In this document: positions 10,222 to 19,195 of the stretch, one piece after another
How the letters are laid out: the number at the start of each line of letters is the position of its first letter
Numbering within the stretch: position 1 is the stretch's first letter
Assembly: GCF_002115725.1 (NCBI RefSeq)
Contig: NZ_JFKD01000003.1
Coordinates: forward strand, 248,001 to 312,000
Length of the DNA stretch: 64,000 nt
Direction of reading: 5' to 3'
DNA from: Marivita cryptomonadis
Lineage (GTDB): Bacteria; Pseudomonadota; Alphaproteobacteria; Rhodobacterales; Rhodobacteraceae
Notes under the pieces: generated by a model
The model's database searches: none
What the model saw: the letters and a program-made list of their open reading frames with translations, nothing else
What the model was told of the DNA's origin: nothing
Position numbers and translations under genes: made by a program

Positions 10222-10250
10222 TTGATCCCCGCTACGACTCCTTTTATAGA
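10222..10250 (+). promoter_or_regulatory. Sigma70-type promoter for tRNA-Val
   Basis: TTGATC, a 17-base spacer and TATAGA match the vegetative consensus and point at the tRNA 66 bases downstream. A GGCGCG/CGCGCC hairpin (10261-10278) lies in the leader. Confidence 0.55.
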
Positions 10251-10315
10251 CCGCTCCACCGGCGCGGCTTTACGCGCCCCTTTTATTTGGGGCACGTGAA
10301 TCGAACCGGGTCAAA

Positions 10316-10390
10316 GGGCGATTAGCTCAGTGGTAGAGCACTTCGTTGACATCGAAGGGGTCACAAGTTCGAACCTTGTATCGCCCACCA
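10316..10390 (+). tRNA. tRNA-Val (anticodon GAC)
   Basis: 75 bases including an encoded CCA. The acceptor stem is GGGCGAT/ATCGCCC, the D arm is GCTC/GAGC, the anticodon stem is CTTCG/CGAAG with loop TTGACAT (anticodon GAC), and the T arm is ACAAG-TTCGAAC-CTTGT with discriminator A. All four arms pair fully. Confidence 0.97.
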
Positions 10391-10472
10391 TTGAATTCGC
10401 CGTCTCGGGCTTTGGCTCGGGGCACCCGCAACCACGAAGGCGCTCGCGCGCCGCGATAAGAGGAGAGACCCG

Positions 10473-10598
10473 ATGAAGGTCAAGAACTCGCTTCGTTCGC
10501 TGAAGAACCGCCATCGCGACTGCCGCGTTGTGCGCCGCAAGGGCCGCGTCTATGTGATCAACAAGACGCAGCGCCGGTTCAAAGCCCGTCAGGGCTAA
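10473..10598 (+). CDS. rpmJ: 50S ribosomal protein L36
   Basis: 41 residues: [20 protein letters not shown] followed by [10 protein letters not shown] and [11 protein letters not shown]. This is the longer L36 form lacking the full zinc-binding cysteine set (one Cys, at residue 17), as is usual in alphaproteobacteria. The ribosome-binding site AAGAGGAGAG lies just upstream. It is probably co-transcribed with the tRNA 82 bases upstream and ends at a strong terminator. Confidence 0.97.
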   Translation: MKVKNSLRSLKNRHRDCRVVRRKGRVYVINKTQRRFKARQG

Positions 10599-10621
10599 GC
10601 GGAAACCGCAGTTATTGCGAG

Positions 10622-10648
10622 AAAGCCGTCCCTTGGGACGGCTTTTTT
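10622..10648 (+). terminator. Rho-independent terminator of rpmJ
   Basis: The GC-rich stem AAAGCCGTCCC/GGGACGGCTTT is followed by six T, 24 bases after the rpmJ stop. Confidence 0.9.
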
Positions 10649-10824
10649 GTTTGTGCAACGGTCTGACTCTGGCTTCATCAAATCGGCGCCGCCGTCAACG
10701 CGGATGTGAAATATCAGGCCTCTTCAAAAGGCTGCGATATCGAAAAAGCCTCGAAATCAAAGCGTTCTGACGATACCAATGAAACGGCAACCCGAAACAA
10801 CATCGGCATGAGGCAACGCAGTCG

Positions 10825-13479
10825 TTGAGACTTAAGGTAACTTCAGATCCGAGAGACTTGTTTTTCGCTCCAAGCTTGAGTTCGAAAATGATCGCCCTCA
10901 CCACGGGTTCTGCACGGTTTTCCGAAATTCGGGGCGCGCAACTTGAAATCGTGGGGCAATCAGAAAGCGAAGAGGTCGGTTGCGCGATCACGAAACAGGT
11001 CCGGCATTTGACCGATCATGTTCGTTTCAATAAGTCGCTGCTGTCTCAAACGATCGCGGTACGATTGCAGGATGCAAAAGCTGCCAATGGGCGTCTGTTG
11101 ATCAAGAACAAGGTCGTTCTTAATCAGGCCTATGGTATCCGCTTTTTGAACCGATACATGCGCGTCAATGAACACTACCGGGCCAAAAAACATGACGTCA
11201 CGGACTGGATGATTGGGGATGACGGGCCGTTTCAGCTGCCACAGCAAGGGGACGTATCCAAAGCTGATTTGACCACGCCGTTCCTCATTATTCTGAAGAA
11301 CGGCTTCAACTTCTATCATTTTGTTGATGATGTGCTCAGACAGTTTTCGACAATCGACACGCTGGGCCCCGAATACACTGGTGAAATTGTGATCTCGGCC
11401 CCCAACGAACCGATAAGCAACTTTGTCGAACGGTTCATCGCAGCACTCTTTCCGCACCATTACGCGCGTCTGCGGATTGTGAAAGCCGATGTGAGTTTTG
11501 ACACGGTTATCACGTCTTACGACACCAACCTTTATGCAATGTCGGATCACGCGCGGGCTGCCATGCCGGGCATTAACGACGCTTTACCAAGCAAAGGCAT
11601 TGTCAAAGGCTACAATCCAATTGCGAATCTTGTCCGTACGCATCGCGCGAATATCACCTCGGACGCATACGCAAGTCTGCGACGCACAGCACTGGAACGC
11701 TGCACAGACGTTGATATCCCCACGCCTAGGAAGCTCTTTATTGAACGCGGTGACAGCGCTCGAAACCGTCAGGCTGACGGGCAAAGTGCATTCAAAGACA
11801 TGCTGTTCCGCCATGGTTTCACACCATTCGTGCTTGAAGACCATTCGCCGCTTGAGCAGATCAAAATTGTGTCTGGCGCAGATACCGTTGTCGGGTTTCA
11901 CGGCGCGGGTTTCACGCATTTGCTTTTTGCCAAGGAAAGCGCCACCTGGATCGAAATCGGAACCCTTCAATCCCTGCGAGAGCGCTGGCCAGACTTCTGG
12001 CACCTCGCAGATGTGCCAGGAGTGCGATATCGCAAATATTGTTTCGACTACGCGAAAGACGATCCTTTCGAATATCCAAACTTTGCAAAGGACAGCATTG
12101 TTGCACCCCAGATCACTTCAAGGGGGCTAGAACGTCTGGACTCCGACCTTGAACATTTAGCGGATGAAACTTCGGAATCGCCAGAAAGACTTGCTTACTT
12201 TCCATCTACTGCCGCAACGCAGACCAACCAAAATACCAGCCCGTCACCAACTCAGAGAAACAGACACCCAAATGACCCTTACACGTGCCCGTTCACATTT
12301 AGACCGCCTCATATGAAAAGCGCGACCAGCGAAGACACCGCGCGCGGCTTCAAGGGCAAGCTGGCCGTAAGCCGGAACGCCGTTCTGCTTCCGGGAAACG
12401 TTGACACGGGCCTGAGGCGCCAAGTCTACTGCCCTGAAACACACCGCATTCTCTACCACGATATGGATATCGCGGATCTTGCGCCTGCTGAAGACTTCGA
12501 TGTTACCAACTTGGATTTGGCCAAAAAAACCGGGACCTACGTCTTTGGTGGCTTTGTCCGCGTTCACTTTGGGCATTTCCTGGTGGAATGTTTGGGTCCG
12601 CTCTGGACGTTGGATGCGGTTGAAGAGCCGATCGACGGTGTTCTTTTCATGCCGTACCACGCAAACCCGAATGAGACCCTGCGCAACATTCGACTGCTTG
12701 ATGATCATTCCGGGCGCTGGCTCAAAGCTTTGGGGGTGGATGAAAAGATCGAAATCATCCGACAGCCAACGCAAGTCGACAAACTTGTTTTGGGTGAAAA
12801 CGGGTTGGGCCTTTCAGAGCGATTTCGGGGCTCCAGCTGGTTTCAGGACTTTGCCAGAAGCCGCAATGCGCACTACCGCAAGGCAAAGCCCCCAAAGGCC
12901 AACACATCCATTTATGTCACGCGCACAAAACTCAGTGGCCGCAAGGGTGGCATACTTGGGGAAACCGCACTGGAAAACACGTTCAGGAACGCCGGATACC
13001 AGATTTTTGCTCCGGAAAAGCACTCTCTCGAAGATCAGCTTGCCACCTATGCATCAGCCAAACGCATTGTGGCCGTGGAAGGGTCTGCGCTTCATCTGCC
13101 ACCCTTCGTCATAGACAACGATTGCCGCATTGCCGTCCTTTCCCGGCGATCCGGGCTCGACAAGATCGCAAGCGAATTCGGTGAGCAGTATTCAGGTTTC
13201 GTTGGTGTGGACCTCGATATCATCGACACCGCAAAGGATCATTGGGTGCCTGCCGGGCAACCAAGAACAAATCTCGAAAGCTATGCCGTTGTCGATTTTG
13301 ACGAAACCTACGATCAGCTTATCGCCTTGGGATACCTTCCCGAAACCGTGCGGCGATCAATCCCGTCACCTTTAGATGTCACCACCCAGATCAGAGAAAT
13401 TGCCAAAGCGCGAAAACAGCATCCCACCGTTTTGAATTGGGACAAAGACGCACCAGAGACAGTGTCGCAGTCTGACTGA
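10825..13479 (+). CDS. Tandem GT61-family glycosyltransferase (two domains fused)
   Basis: 884 residues containing two successive GT61 (DUF563) glycosyltransferase units. The first has the FYHFVDD motif around His165 and the active-site-like FHGAGFTHLLF at 358-368. The second has HFGHFLVECLGPLWTL from 581 and AVEGSALHLPP from 750. A low-complexity linker rich in Ser/Thr/Asn/Gln (about 455-495) joins them. No signal peptide or membrane segment is visible, so it is a cytosolic capsule/LPS-type transferase. The start is uncertain: TTG 10825 has GAGG 11 bases upstream, and ATG 10888 is an alternative that removes 21 residues. Base composition is less GC-rich than its neighbours, and it sits just behind a tRNA/rpmJ unit, compatible with transfer. 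Confidence 0.75.
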   Translation: MRLKVTSDPRDLFFAPSLSSKMIALTTGSARFSEIRGAQLEIVGQSESEEVGCAITKQVRHLTDHVRFNKSLLSQTIAVRLQDAKAANGRLLIKNKVVLNQAYGIRFLNRYMRVNEHYRAKKHDVTDWMIGDDGPFQLPQQGDVSKADLTTPFLIILKNGFNFYHFVDDVLRQFSTIDTLGPEYTGEIVISAPNEPISNFVERFIAALFPHHYARLRIVKADVSFDTVITSYDTNLYAMSDHARAAMPGINDALPSKGIVKGYNPIANLVRTHRANITSDAYASLRRTALERCTDVDIPTPRKLFIERGDSARNRQADGQSAFKDMLFRHGFTPFVLEDHSPLEQIKIVSGADTVVGFHGAGFTHLLFAKESATWIEIGTLQSLRERWPDFWHLADVPGVRYRKYCFDYAKDDPFEYPNFAKDSIVAPQITSRGLERLDSDLEHLADETSESPERLAYFPSTAATQTNQNTSPSPTQRNRHPNDPYTCPFTFRPPHMKSATSEDTARGFKGKLAVSRNAVLLPGNVDTGLRRQVYCPETHRILYHDMDIADLAPAEDFDVTNLDLAKKTGTYVFGGFVRVHFGHFLVECLGPLWTLDAVEEPIDGVLFMPYHANPNETLRNIRLLDDHSGRWLKALGVDEKIEIIRQPTQVDKLVLGENGLGLSERFRGSSWFQDFARSRNAHYRKAKPPKANTSIYVTRTKLSGRKGGILGETALENTFRNAGYQIFAPEKHSLEDQLATYASAKRIVAVEGSALHLPPFVIDNDCRIAVLSRRSGLDKIASEFGEQYSGFVGVDLDIIDTAKDHWVPAGQPRTNLESYAVVDFDETYDQLIALGYLPETVRRSIPSPLDVTTQIREIAKARKQHPTVLNWDKDAPETVSQSD

Positions 13480-13618
13480 CTCTCCCAACCAAACCAGTGC
13501 TGCGACCGACAGGTGCAATTGCGCCTGATTTGATCAAGATATTTCGAATGGAATTGGCGAATTTTACAGAAACCTCATATACAGAACCGGATTCCAAGAG
13601 ACATGAAAGGCGACCGAG

Positions 13619-13927
13619 ATGGCACCCTCAGACGACGACAAGGTCACAGGCCGGCTTCATGGCGAGCAGTTTGAACCTGAGAAGACGGATTCTCTGATCG
13701 AACGCCTGATCTATATGATCCTGATCGCGGTCATGATTTCCGTCGCGCAGACGGTTCTGGGGGTGATGACCGTGGTGCAGTTCATCATAATGTTGGTGAA
13801 CAACAAACAGCCCAACGAACGGCTGGCCGAATTCGGGACGGACCTTGGCATCTGGATCGCCAAGGCCGCACGGTATCAGACGGCAGCCAGCAACGTGAAG
13901 CCTTGGCCGTGGACAGACCTCGATTGA
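13619..13927 (+). CDS. DUF4389 family membrane protein
   Basis: 102 residues. A central hydrophobic span (LIYMILIAVMISVAQTVLGV) with a second hydrophobic stretch behind it makes one or two membrane helices. The C-terminal ERLAEFG...WIAKAARYQTA segment is typical of DUF4389. AAAGG lies 8 bases before the ATG. The function is unknown. It is convergent with the peptidoglycan-binding protein, with stops 4 bases apart. Confidence 0.8.
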   Translation: MAPSDDDKVTGRLHGEQFEPEKTDSLIERLIYMILIAVMISVAQTVLGVMTVVQFIIMLVNNKQPNERLAEFGTDLGIWIAKAARYQTAASNVKPWPWTDLD

Positions 13928-13931
13928 CCGA

Positions 13932-15593
13932 TCAGCGCAGGATCGTATCGGCCATAAGCCGCACCACCGTGGCCTGATCCAGATACCCCGACACCCGCAG
14001 TTTGCGGGCATCTTGATACCTGCGGATGGCGCGTCGCGCGTCTTTGTCAAAAGTGCCGTCCACCGCCCCCGGCTTCAGCCCGAGATCTGCCAGACGCGCC
14101 TCGGCCAAGCGACGTGCCGCTGCGTTCAACCCCAAGGCGGCCTCATCTGACTGGGCCCGATCTTGCAGGGCGATCTGTTCGGAGTTGTTGGCGAAATAGT
14201 CGATCCGCGCCCGCGCTTCCTCGACAAAAGCGCCATTCGGCCGTTCCGCCAGATAGGCCCGATAGCCTGCCTCTGTGTCAGTCTCACGTGCGATCTGCCA
14301 ACGACGTCGGTCTTCGCCCTCGGCTTGGGCGCGACGCTGGTCTTCGATGGCTTCCAGCCGGTCTTGCGCGTCTTCTGCGTATATCCCGTCCGGGAACCGC
14401 TTGAGATAGGCGCGGAAGCCTGCCTCGTCGCCCTGCGCGCCGGTTTCGGACCAAAATGTCCGGTCCTGCCGTTCCAACTGTGCCTGACGCTGACGCGCCT
14501 CTTCCTCGAGTTCTGCCGCACGCCGTTCGGCCTGAGCATCCAGTCGGGCGATTTGGTCTGCACCCAGATAACCCGACGCAGTAAGACCGTTTGCGGTCTG
14601 CCAAGCTGTCACGGCTCCACGGGTGCCGCGGCCAAATATTCCGTCAATTCCCCGCGTGTTGTACCCCAAGAGCGATAAATCCCGCTGGATTTCGCGCCGT
14701 GCATCTCGGGATAGTGCAAGGTCAGATTCGACCTGCTTTTCGCGGTAAAACGGCTCTGAGCGGATGGTGGCCAAGCGCTGACGGGCTTCGCCCGCAAAAC
14801 GACCTTCGGGAAACGCGGCAAGGTACGTGTCGTAGCCCGCCTCTGTGTCTGCCGCGACCGCCCGGTCCCACGCAGTTGCATCCTCTACGCTGCGGTCGTT
14901 CGGAACGTCAGGTGTGATCTGCGGCAGCGTGACATCGGTGCCAGCGAACAGTGGCAGCGTGCGGGGCACGAACCCCGTCAGACTGAGGCCCTCAGCGCGA
15001 GCCAAGGGCAAAATATCCTCTCCGGTGGCCATGGACAGACGGCTGACAAACCGCGCTGCATCGCCTGCGGGACCAATCGCGACTGTCACCCCTTGGGGGA
15101 TGTCGTTAAGCGGCACGGTTGCTGACAGGCCATCAGGAACATCGCCCTCGCCGTCTACCTCGCCCAAGACGATCAGGGCTTGCCCCGGGTACTCCGCAGC
15201 CACGGCGTAGACTGTATCGAGAGGAAACCCATCGGTGAGGACTTCGGCCAAGGTCGGCGCATCCATGCCATTGGGCAAAAGATACGTGCCCGCGATGGTA
15301 GACACGAACCGCCCGGTCAGCAAAACGCCAATATCGCTAGTGGTGGCGTCCAGACCATTGGCAAAGCCCCGAAACGCATCGCGCATGGCGTCGCCATCCG
15401 CACGTATGGACAGGCTCACCTCTGCACCGCGTTCCTCGAACGCGGTTTCGATACCCTCAAAGTCTGCGGTTCCCGTAAGGCGTTGAAGCATGCCCGGGTC
15501 GCTGTTGCCGATGATCAAGAGATCACTGTTGTCGGCCCAGACCGATGTCGTCAGGGCAAGGGTTGCCGAAAGCGAAAACGCGAGTCGTTTCAT
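13932..15593 (-). CDS. Secreted protein with two peptidoglycan-binding domains
   Basis: 553 residues with a signal peptide (MKRLAFSLSATLALTTSVWA). An N-terminal caspase-fold-like region (residues about 22-200, LLIIGNSD...YLLPNGMD) lacks an obvious His/Cys dyad. It is followed by three copies of a repeat of the type AYRAYLxxFPxGxFxxEAxxRL, interleaved with two PG_binding_1 domains: DLSLLGYNTRGIDGIFGRGT at about 312 and LADLGLKPGAVDGTFDKDAR near the C-terminus. A charged coiled-coil-like segment separates them. It is probably a periplasmic cell-wall-associated protein; the enzymatic role is unknown. Confidence 0.8.
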   Translation of the reverse strand: MKRLAFSLSATLALTTSVWADNSDLLIIGNSDPGMLQRLTGTADFEGIETAFEERGAEVSLSIRADGDAMRDAFRGFANGLDATTSDIGVLLTGRFVSTIAGTYLLPNGMDAPTLAEVLTDGFPLDTVYAVAAEYPGQALIVLGEVDGEGDVPDGLSATVPLNDIPQGVTVAIGPAGDAARFVSRLSMATGEDILPLARAEGLSLTGFVPRTLPLFAGTDVTLPQITPDVPNDRSVEDATAWDRAVAADTEAGYDTYLAAFPEGRFAGEARQRLATIRSEPFYREKQVESDLALSRDARREIQRDLSLLGYNTRGIDGIFGRGTRGAVTAWQTANGLTASGYLGADQIARLDAQAERRAAELEEEARQRQAQLERQDRTFWSETGAQGDEAGFRAYLKRFPDGIYAEDAQDRLEAIEDQRRAQAEGEDRRRWQIARETDTEAGYRAYLAERPNGAFVEEARARIDYFANNSEQIALQDRAQSDEAALGLNAAARRLAEARLADLGLKPGAVDGTFDKDARRAIRRYQDARKLRVSGYLDQATVVRLMADTILR

Positions 15594-15692
15594 GGGTGGT
15601 CCTCCGTACGTGTCAGGAGACTAACGCACGAAAGCCAAAAGTTATCCAATAGCCGCACACATTTTCCGGGGCATATCCCGCGTCCTGCCAGA

Positions 15693-16892
15693 TCAGTCGT
15701 AGCTGCGCGCGTCCTCGATCACCAATCCGTCGCGGGGAAGCGCACCGGGAGGCACCAGTTCAACCCGGCCTTTAAGCTTAAGGGTTTCCACGATGCTGGG
15801 TTCAAACGCCGCCGAGTCCTGCGCCGCAGTTTCGATGCGTACCGTCATCACATCCATTTCGCCATCGCGGCTGGCCACAACACGGGCGCGGTCGATCTCG
15901 GCATGTTTTGCGACAAGGGCTGCCACTTGTTCCGGGCGCACGAACATGCCCTTGATCTTGGTGGTCTGATCCGCTCGACCCATCCAACCCTTGATGCGGG
16001 CATTGGTGCGGCCGCATGGGCTTTGCCCCGGCATCATCGCGCTCAGATCTCCGGTGGCGAACCGGATCAACGGGTAATCGGGGTTGAGCGTGGTCACCAC
16101 GACTTCTCCGACCTCGCCCTCTGGCACCGGATCCCCTGTGCCGGGCGTGACGATTTCCACGATGACGCCTTCGTCAAGGATCATGCCCTCTTCGGCTTCG
16201 GATTCATACGCGATGTTGCCCAGATCGGCGGTGGCATAACACTGGCGGCACGTGATGCCGCGGTCAGCGTACCAGGCCCGCAACGATGGGAACAGCGCCC
16301 CGCCGCCAACAGCCGCACGGGTGATTTTGAGCGGCAGACCCATCTCGTCAGCCTTCTCGAGGATAAGCTTAAGATAGTCAGGCGTTCCGGCATAGGCCGT
16401 GATGCCGATGTCGTGCGCCGCTTGCGCCTGAAGCTCTGTCTGGCCAGTGCCCGCAGGCAAAACTGCGGCCCCCACCGCCCGTGCGCCACTTTCGAAGATC
16501 ATCCCGGCAGGGGTCAGGTGATAACCGAAACAGTTCTGAACGATGTCACCCTTGCCAATACCACAGGCATGCAGGAACCGCCCCATCCGCCACCAATCGT
16601 GGCTCACGCCGCCGGGTTCGTAAATCGGGCCGGGCGACTGGAACACATGCGCCATGTTGCTGATCGCCATACCCCCGAACGGTGGGTTTTCTTTTTGCCA
16701 TGCCACCAGCTGCGATTTCCGCAGGACCGGCAGTTTGGTGATGTCGTCCAGCGACGACACTGGGCCATCAGCCACAAGACAGGAGTTTTGCGCTGACATC
16801 GCGCGCGTCACCTGTTGCAGAAAGGCCGTCTCTTGCGCGGCGCGGCGTTCGTCCGCACTTCGGGTTTCCAAGTCGTCGAAATGGGTGGTCAT
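15693..16892 (-). CDS. Phenylacetate-CoA ligase (PaaK)-family AMP-binding enzyme
   Basis: 399 residues, an adenylate-forming acyl-CoA ligase of the PaaK family. It lacks the classic Ser/Thr/Gly P-loop but shows ALFPSLRAWY, QCYATADLGNIAYE and FATGDLSAMMPG, with the hinge/C-terminal portion GRADQTTKIKGMFVRPEQV. It is probably an aryl- or small organic-acid-CoA ligase. It lies 46 bases downstream of livF at the end of the ABC-transporter cluster, so the transporter may feed it substrate. The exact acid is not determinable. Confidence 0.85.
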   Translation of the reverse strand: MTTHFDDLETRSADERRAAQETAFLQQVTRAMSAQNSCLVADGPVSSLDDITKLPVLRKSQLVAWQKENPPFGGMAISNMAHVFQSPGPIYEPGGVSHDWWRMGRFLHACGIGKGDIVQNCFGYHLTPAGMIFESGARAVGAAVLPAGTGQTELQAQAAHDIGITAYAGTPDYLKLILEKADEMGLPLKITRAAVGGGALFPSLRAWYADRGITCRQCYATADLGNIAYESEAEEGMILDEGVIVEIVTPGTGDPVPEGEVGEVVVTTLNPDYPLIRFATGDLSAMMPGQSPCGRTNARIKGWMGRADQTTKIKGMFVRPEQVAALVAKHAEIDRARVVASRDGEMDVMTVRIETAAQDSAAFEPSIVETLKLKGRVELVPPGALPRDGLVIEDARSYD

Positions 16893-16938
16893 GGCAGCAA
16901 AAGCCTTGTCTGTTCAGTTCATTGCAACGGGAACGGCG

Positions 16939-17763
16939 TTATGCCAGCCACCGCTTGCGGCGGCGGTAGCTGCGGACATCTCGGAAGGATTTACGTCCGT
17001 CATCCGAAACCCCGAGGTAGAATTCCTTTACGTCCGGGTTTTCTCGCAGCTCGGCTGCAGGGCCGTCCATTACAACGCGTCCGTTTTCAAGGATGTACCC
17101 CTCATGCGCATAGCGCAGGGCTACGTTGGTGTTCTGTTCGGCCAGAAGGAAAGACACGCCTTCATTCTCGTTCACCGATTTCACGATCTCGAAAATCTGT
17201 TCCACCAACTGCGGCGCAAGGCCCATCGACGGTTCGTCCAGCAGGATGGTCTGCGGACGCGACATCAAAGCGCGGCCAATCGCCGTCATCTGCTGTTCAC
17301 CGCCCGAGGTATAGCCCGCCTGCGATTTACGGCGTTCCTTCAGGCGGGGGAAATAGTCATAGACCAACTGGAGATCGGCCTCGATGGCGCCCTTTCCATC
17401 CTTGCGCGTGTAGGCGCCGGTCAGCAGGTTTTCCTCGACGGTCAGGTGACCAAAGCAATGGCGGCCTTCCATCACCTGAATGACCCCGCGCTTGACCAGC
17501 GCCGCCGGGTCCAGATCCTGCACCCGCTCGCCTTTGTAGATGATCGAGCCTTTGGTGACTTCGCCCCGCTCGGAATGCAGCAGGTTGGAAATCGCCTTGA
17601 GCGTGGTCGTCTTACCCGCGCCATTGCCTCCCAGAAGCGCGGTGATGCCACCCTTCTTTACGGTCAGGCTCACACCCTTCAAAACGAGGATCACGTGATT
17701 GTAAATCACCTCGATATTGTTGACCTCGAGCAAGGTCTCGTCTGTGCGTCCGGCGTCCAGCAT
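16939..17763 (-). CDS. livF: Branched-chain-type ABC transporter ATPase LivF
   Basis: 274 residues. Walker A GGNGAGKT is at residues 45-52, the ABC signature is YTSGGEQQM, and Walker B is TILLDEPSMGLAP. The LivF-type switch NTNVALRYAHEGYILENGRVV identifies the family. The C-terminus carries an extra basic tail (RSYRRRKRWLA). I chose ATG 17763 over 17814 because AAAGG lies 8 bases upstream. It acts with LivG, LivH, LivM and the binding protein encoded upstream. Confidence 0.92.
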   Translation of the reverse strand: MLDAGRTDETLLEVNNIEVIYNHVILVLKGVSLTVKKGGITALLGGNGAGKTTTLKAISNLLHSERGEVTKGSIIYKGERVQDLDPAALVKRGVIQVMEGRHCFGHLTVEENLLTGAYTRKDGKGAIEADLQLVYDYFPRLKERRKSQAGYTSGGEQQMTAIGRALMSRPQTILLDEPSMGLAPQLVEQIFEIVKSVNENEGVSFLLAEQNTNVALRYAHEGYILENGRVVMDGPAAELRENPDVKEFYLGVSDDGRKSFRDVRSYRRRKRWLA

Positions 17764-17797
17764 GGCGGGCCTTTGTGTTTGAAAATATCCTAAAAGC

Positions 17798-17823
17798 GCC
17801 CCGGCGATATGCACCGCCGGGGC
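17798..17823 (-). terminator. Stem-loop between binding-protein gene and livF (attenuator)
   Basis: A perfect 9-bp stem GCCCCGGCG/CGCCGGGGC with an 8-base loop is followed on the transcript by GCTTTTAGG. This position, behind an abundant binding-protein gene, is where partial terminators or mRNA-stabilising stems usually sit. Confidence 0.55.
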
Positions 17824-17832
17824 AGGCTGGCC

Positions 17833-19134
17833 TTAGTTGGTGGCCGAGCACTCTTCGTTCATCGCCCAAGGTGCGTTCGAGGTCGCGTATTCCGCCGCCG
17901 ACGACGCGATCAGGTCAGCATACCCGTCCACGTTCGGCTTCAGCAGGTCAGACGCCTTGACGAACTTGGAGCCATCCCATTCAAGCATCCAGCCGCCCGA
18001 GTGACCGGTGTGGTTGGCACAAGACGTCGAGAACGGCGGCACCATGCCTGCCATGCCCAGCTCTGCGATCCGCTCCTCGGTCAGGTTGAGGTTCTCGAGG
18101 CCCCAGCGCAGCTGTGTCGGAGAGATCTCGGCCGTGCCGAAGTTTTCCTGTGCGCCCTTAATGGCTTCGGCCAGGATCATCGACATGACAAGACCACGGC
18201 CATAGAACACGCCCTGCATCTCTTCTTCGTTGGTCTGGCTCAGGCCCGCGTCGATGACACGCTCCTTGATTTCCTGCATGACAGGCGCGTCCATGTTCGG
18301 GAACGACCACGAGATCGACTTGTAGCCTTTGCCCTCTTCACCGACGAGTTTCAGGTCAGCATCGTGACCCGCCCACCAGACGCCAAGGAAGTTTTCCATC
18401 GGGAACTTGGTTTTGACCGCTTCGGTGATGGCACCGGCGTTCATTGCACCCCAGCCCCACATCACGACATAGTCGGGACGCTCACGACGGATTTGCAACC
18501 ACTGGGCTGACTGGTTCTGCATTTCCTTCAGACCGACCGGAATCGGCAGAAGCTCAAACCCTTTGCCTTCGGCGTGCATCTCAAGAACCGGAAGCGGCTC
18601 TTTGCCAAACGGATGGTCGAGATGCAGGAACGCGATTTTCTTGCCGTCCAGCGAACCACCTTCATTTTCAAGGTACTGAACGATCATGTCTGCCGCATCC
18701 CAGTACCCGGCAGGCATGTTGAACGCCCACTGGAACACCTTGCCGTCCGCCATCGGCGAGAAGCCGTAGCCTGGTGCAAGGATCGGGATTTCGTCCACAT
18801 TGGTCTTGGGCAGAACCTGAAGCGTAATGCCGGTCGACCAAGGCTGGGTCACGATGGCCGTGCCCTTGGTCTTTTCATAGCATTCCACGCCTTTTTCGGT
18901 GGAGTAACCGGTTTCGCATTCTTCGAAGTCAATCTTGGCACCGCCGATACCGCCATCGCGCTCGTTGAGCAGCGTCATGTAGTCGGCCTGACCGTTCATC
19001 AGCGGAATACCCGTCGCGGCAAATGGGCCGGTGCGGTATGCGAGGTTCGGCGTGTAAAGCTCCTGCGCGATGGCCGCCGTGCCCAGCACGGTGCCCAGCG
19101 CAGCCGCAGTGGCCAGTTTGGTAAAGTGTTTCAT
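17833..19134 (-). CDS. ABC transporter substrate-binding protein (periplasmic, Leu/Ile/Val-like)
   Basis: 433 residues. The signal peptide MKHFTKLATAAALGTVLGTA ends near AIA-QE. It is a type I periplasmic binding fold of the branched-chain amino-acid family (long form, >400 residues), including KIDFEECETGYSTEKGVECY and FLHLDHPFGKEPLPVLE. Long LivK-like proteins of this type often bind aromatic or short organic acids rather than amino acids, and the flanking acyl-CoA ligases support that here (inference). I chose ATG 19134 because the signal peptide begins there. Confidence 0.88.
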   Translation of the reverse strand: MKHFTKLATAAALGTVLGTAAIAQELYTPNLAYRTGPFAATGIPLMNGQADYMTLLNERDGGIGGAKIDFEECETGYSTEKGVECYEKTKGTAIVTQPWSTGITLQVLPKTNVDEIPILAPGYGFSPMADGKVFQWAFNMPAGYWDAADMIVQYLENEGGSLDGKKIAFLHLDHPFGKEPLPVLEMHAEGKGFELLPIPVGLKEMQNQSAQWLQIRRERPDYVVMWGWGAMNAGAITEAVKTKFPMENFLGVWWAGHDADLKLVGEEGKGYKSISWSFPNMDAPVMQEIKERVIDAGLSQTNEEEMQGVFYGRGLVMSMILAEAIKGAQENFGTAEISPTQLRWGLENLNLTEERIAELGMAGMVPPFSTSCANHTGHSGGWMLEWDGSKFVKASDLLKPNVDGYADLIASSAAEYATSNAPWAMNEECSATN

Positions 19135-19195
19135 GGTTGTCCTCCCATTGGAACTTTCATGTTGCTTTAGGTTCTTGGTCTTGGGCCCACCCACC

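Noticed and set aside
10285-10310. GGTTCGATTC on the minus strand, resembling a T-loop of a second tRNA
   Set aside because: The flanking bases do not form a T stem and no acceptor or anticodon arm can be built.
10316-13479. Genomic island integrated at tRNA-Val
   Set aside because: No integrase and no duplicated tRNA 3' end were seen downstream. Only the lower-GC GT61 gene hints at transfer.
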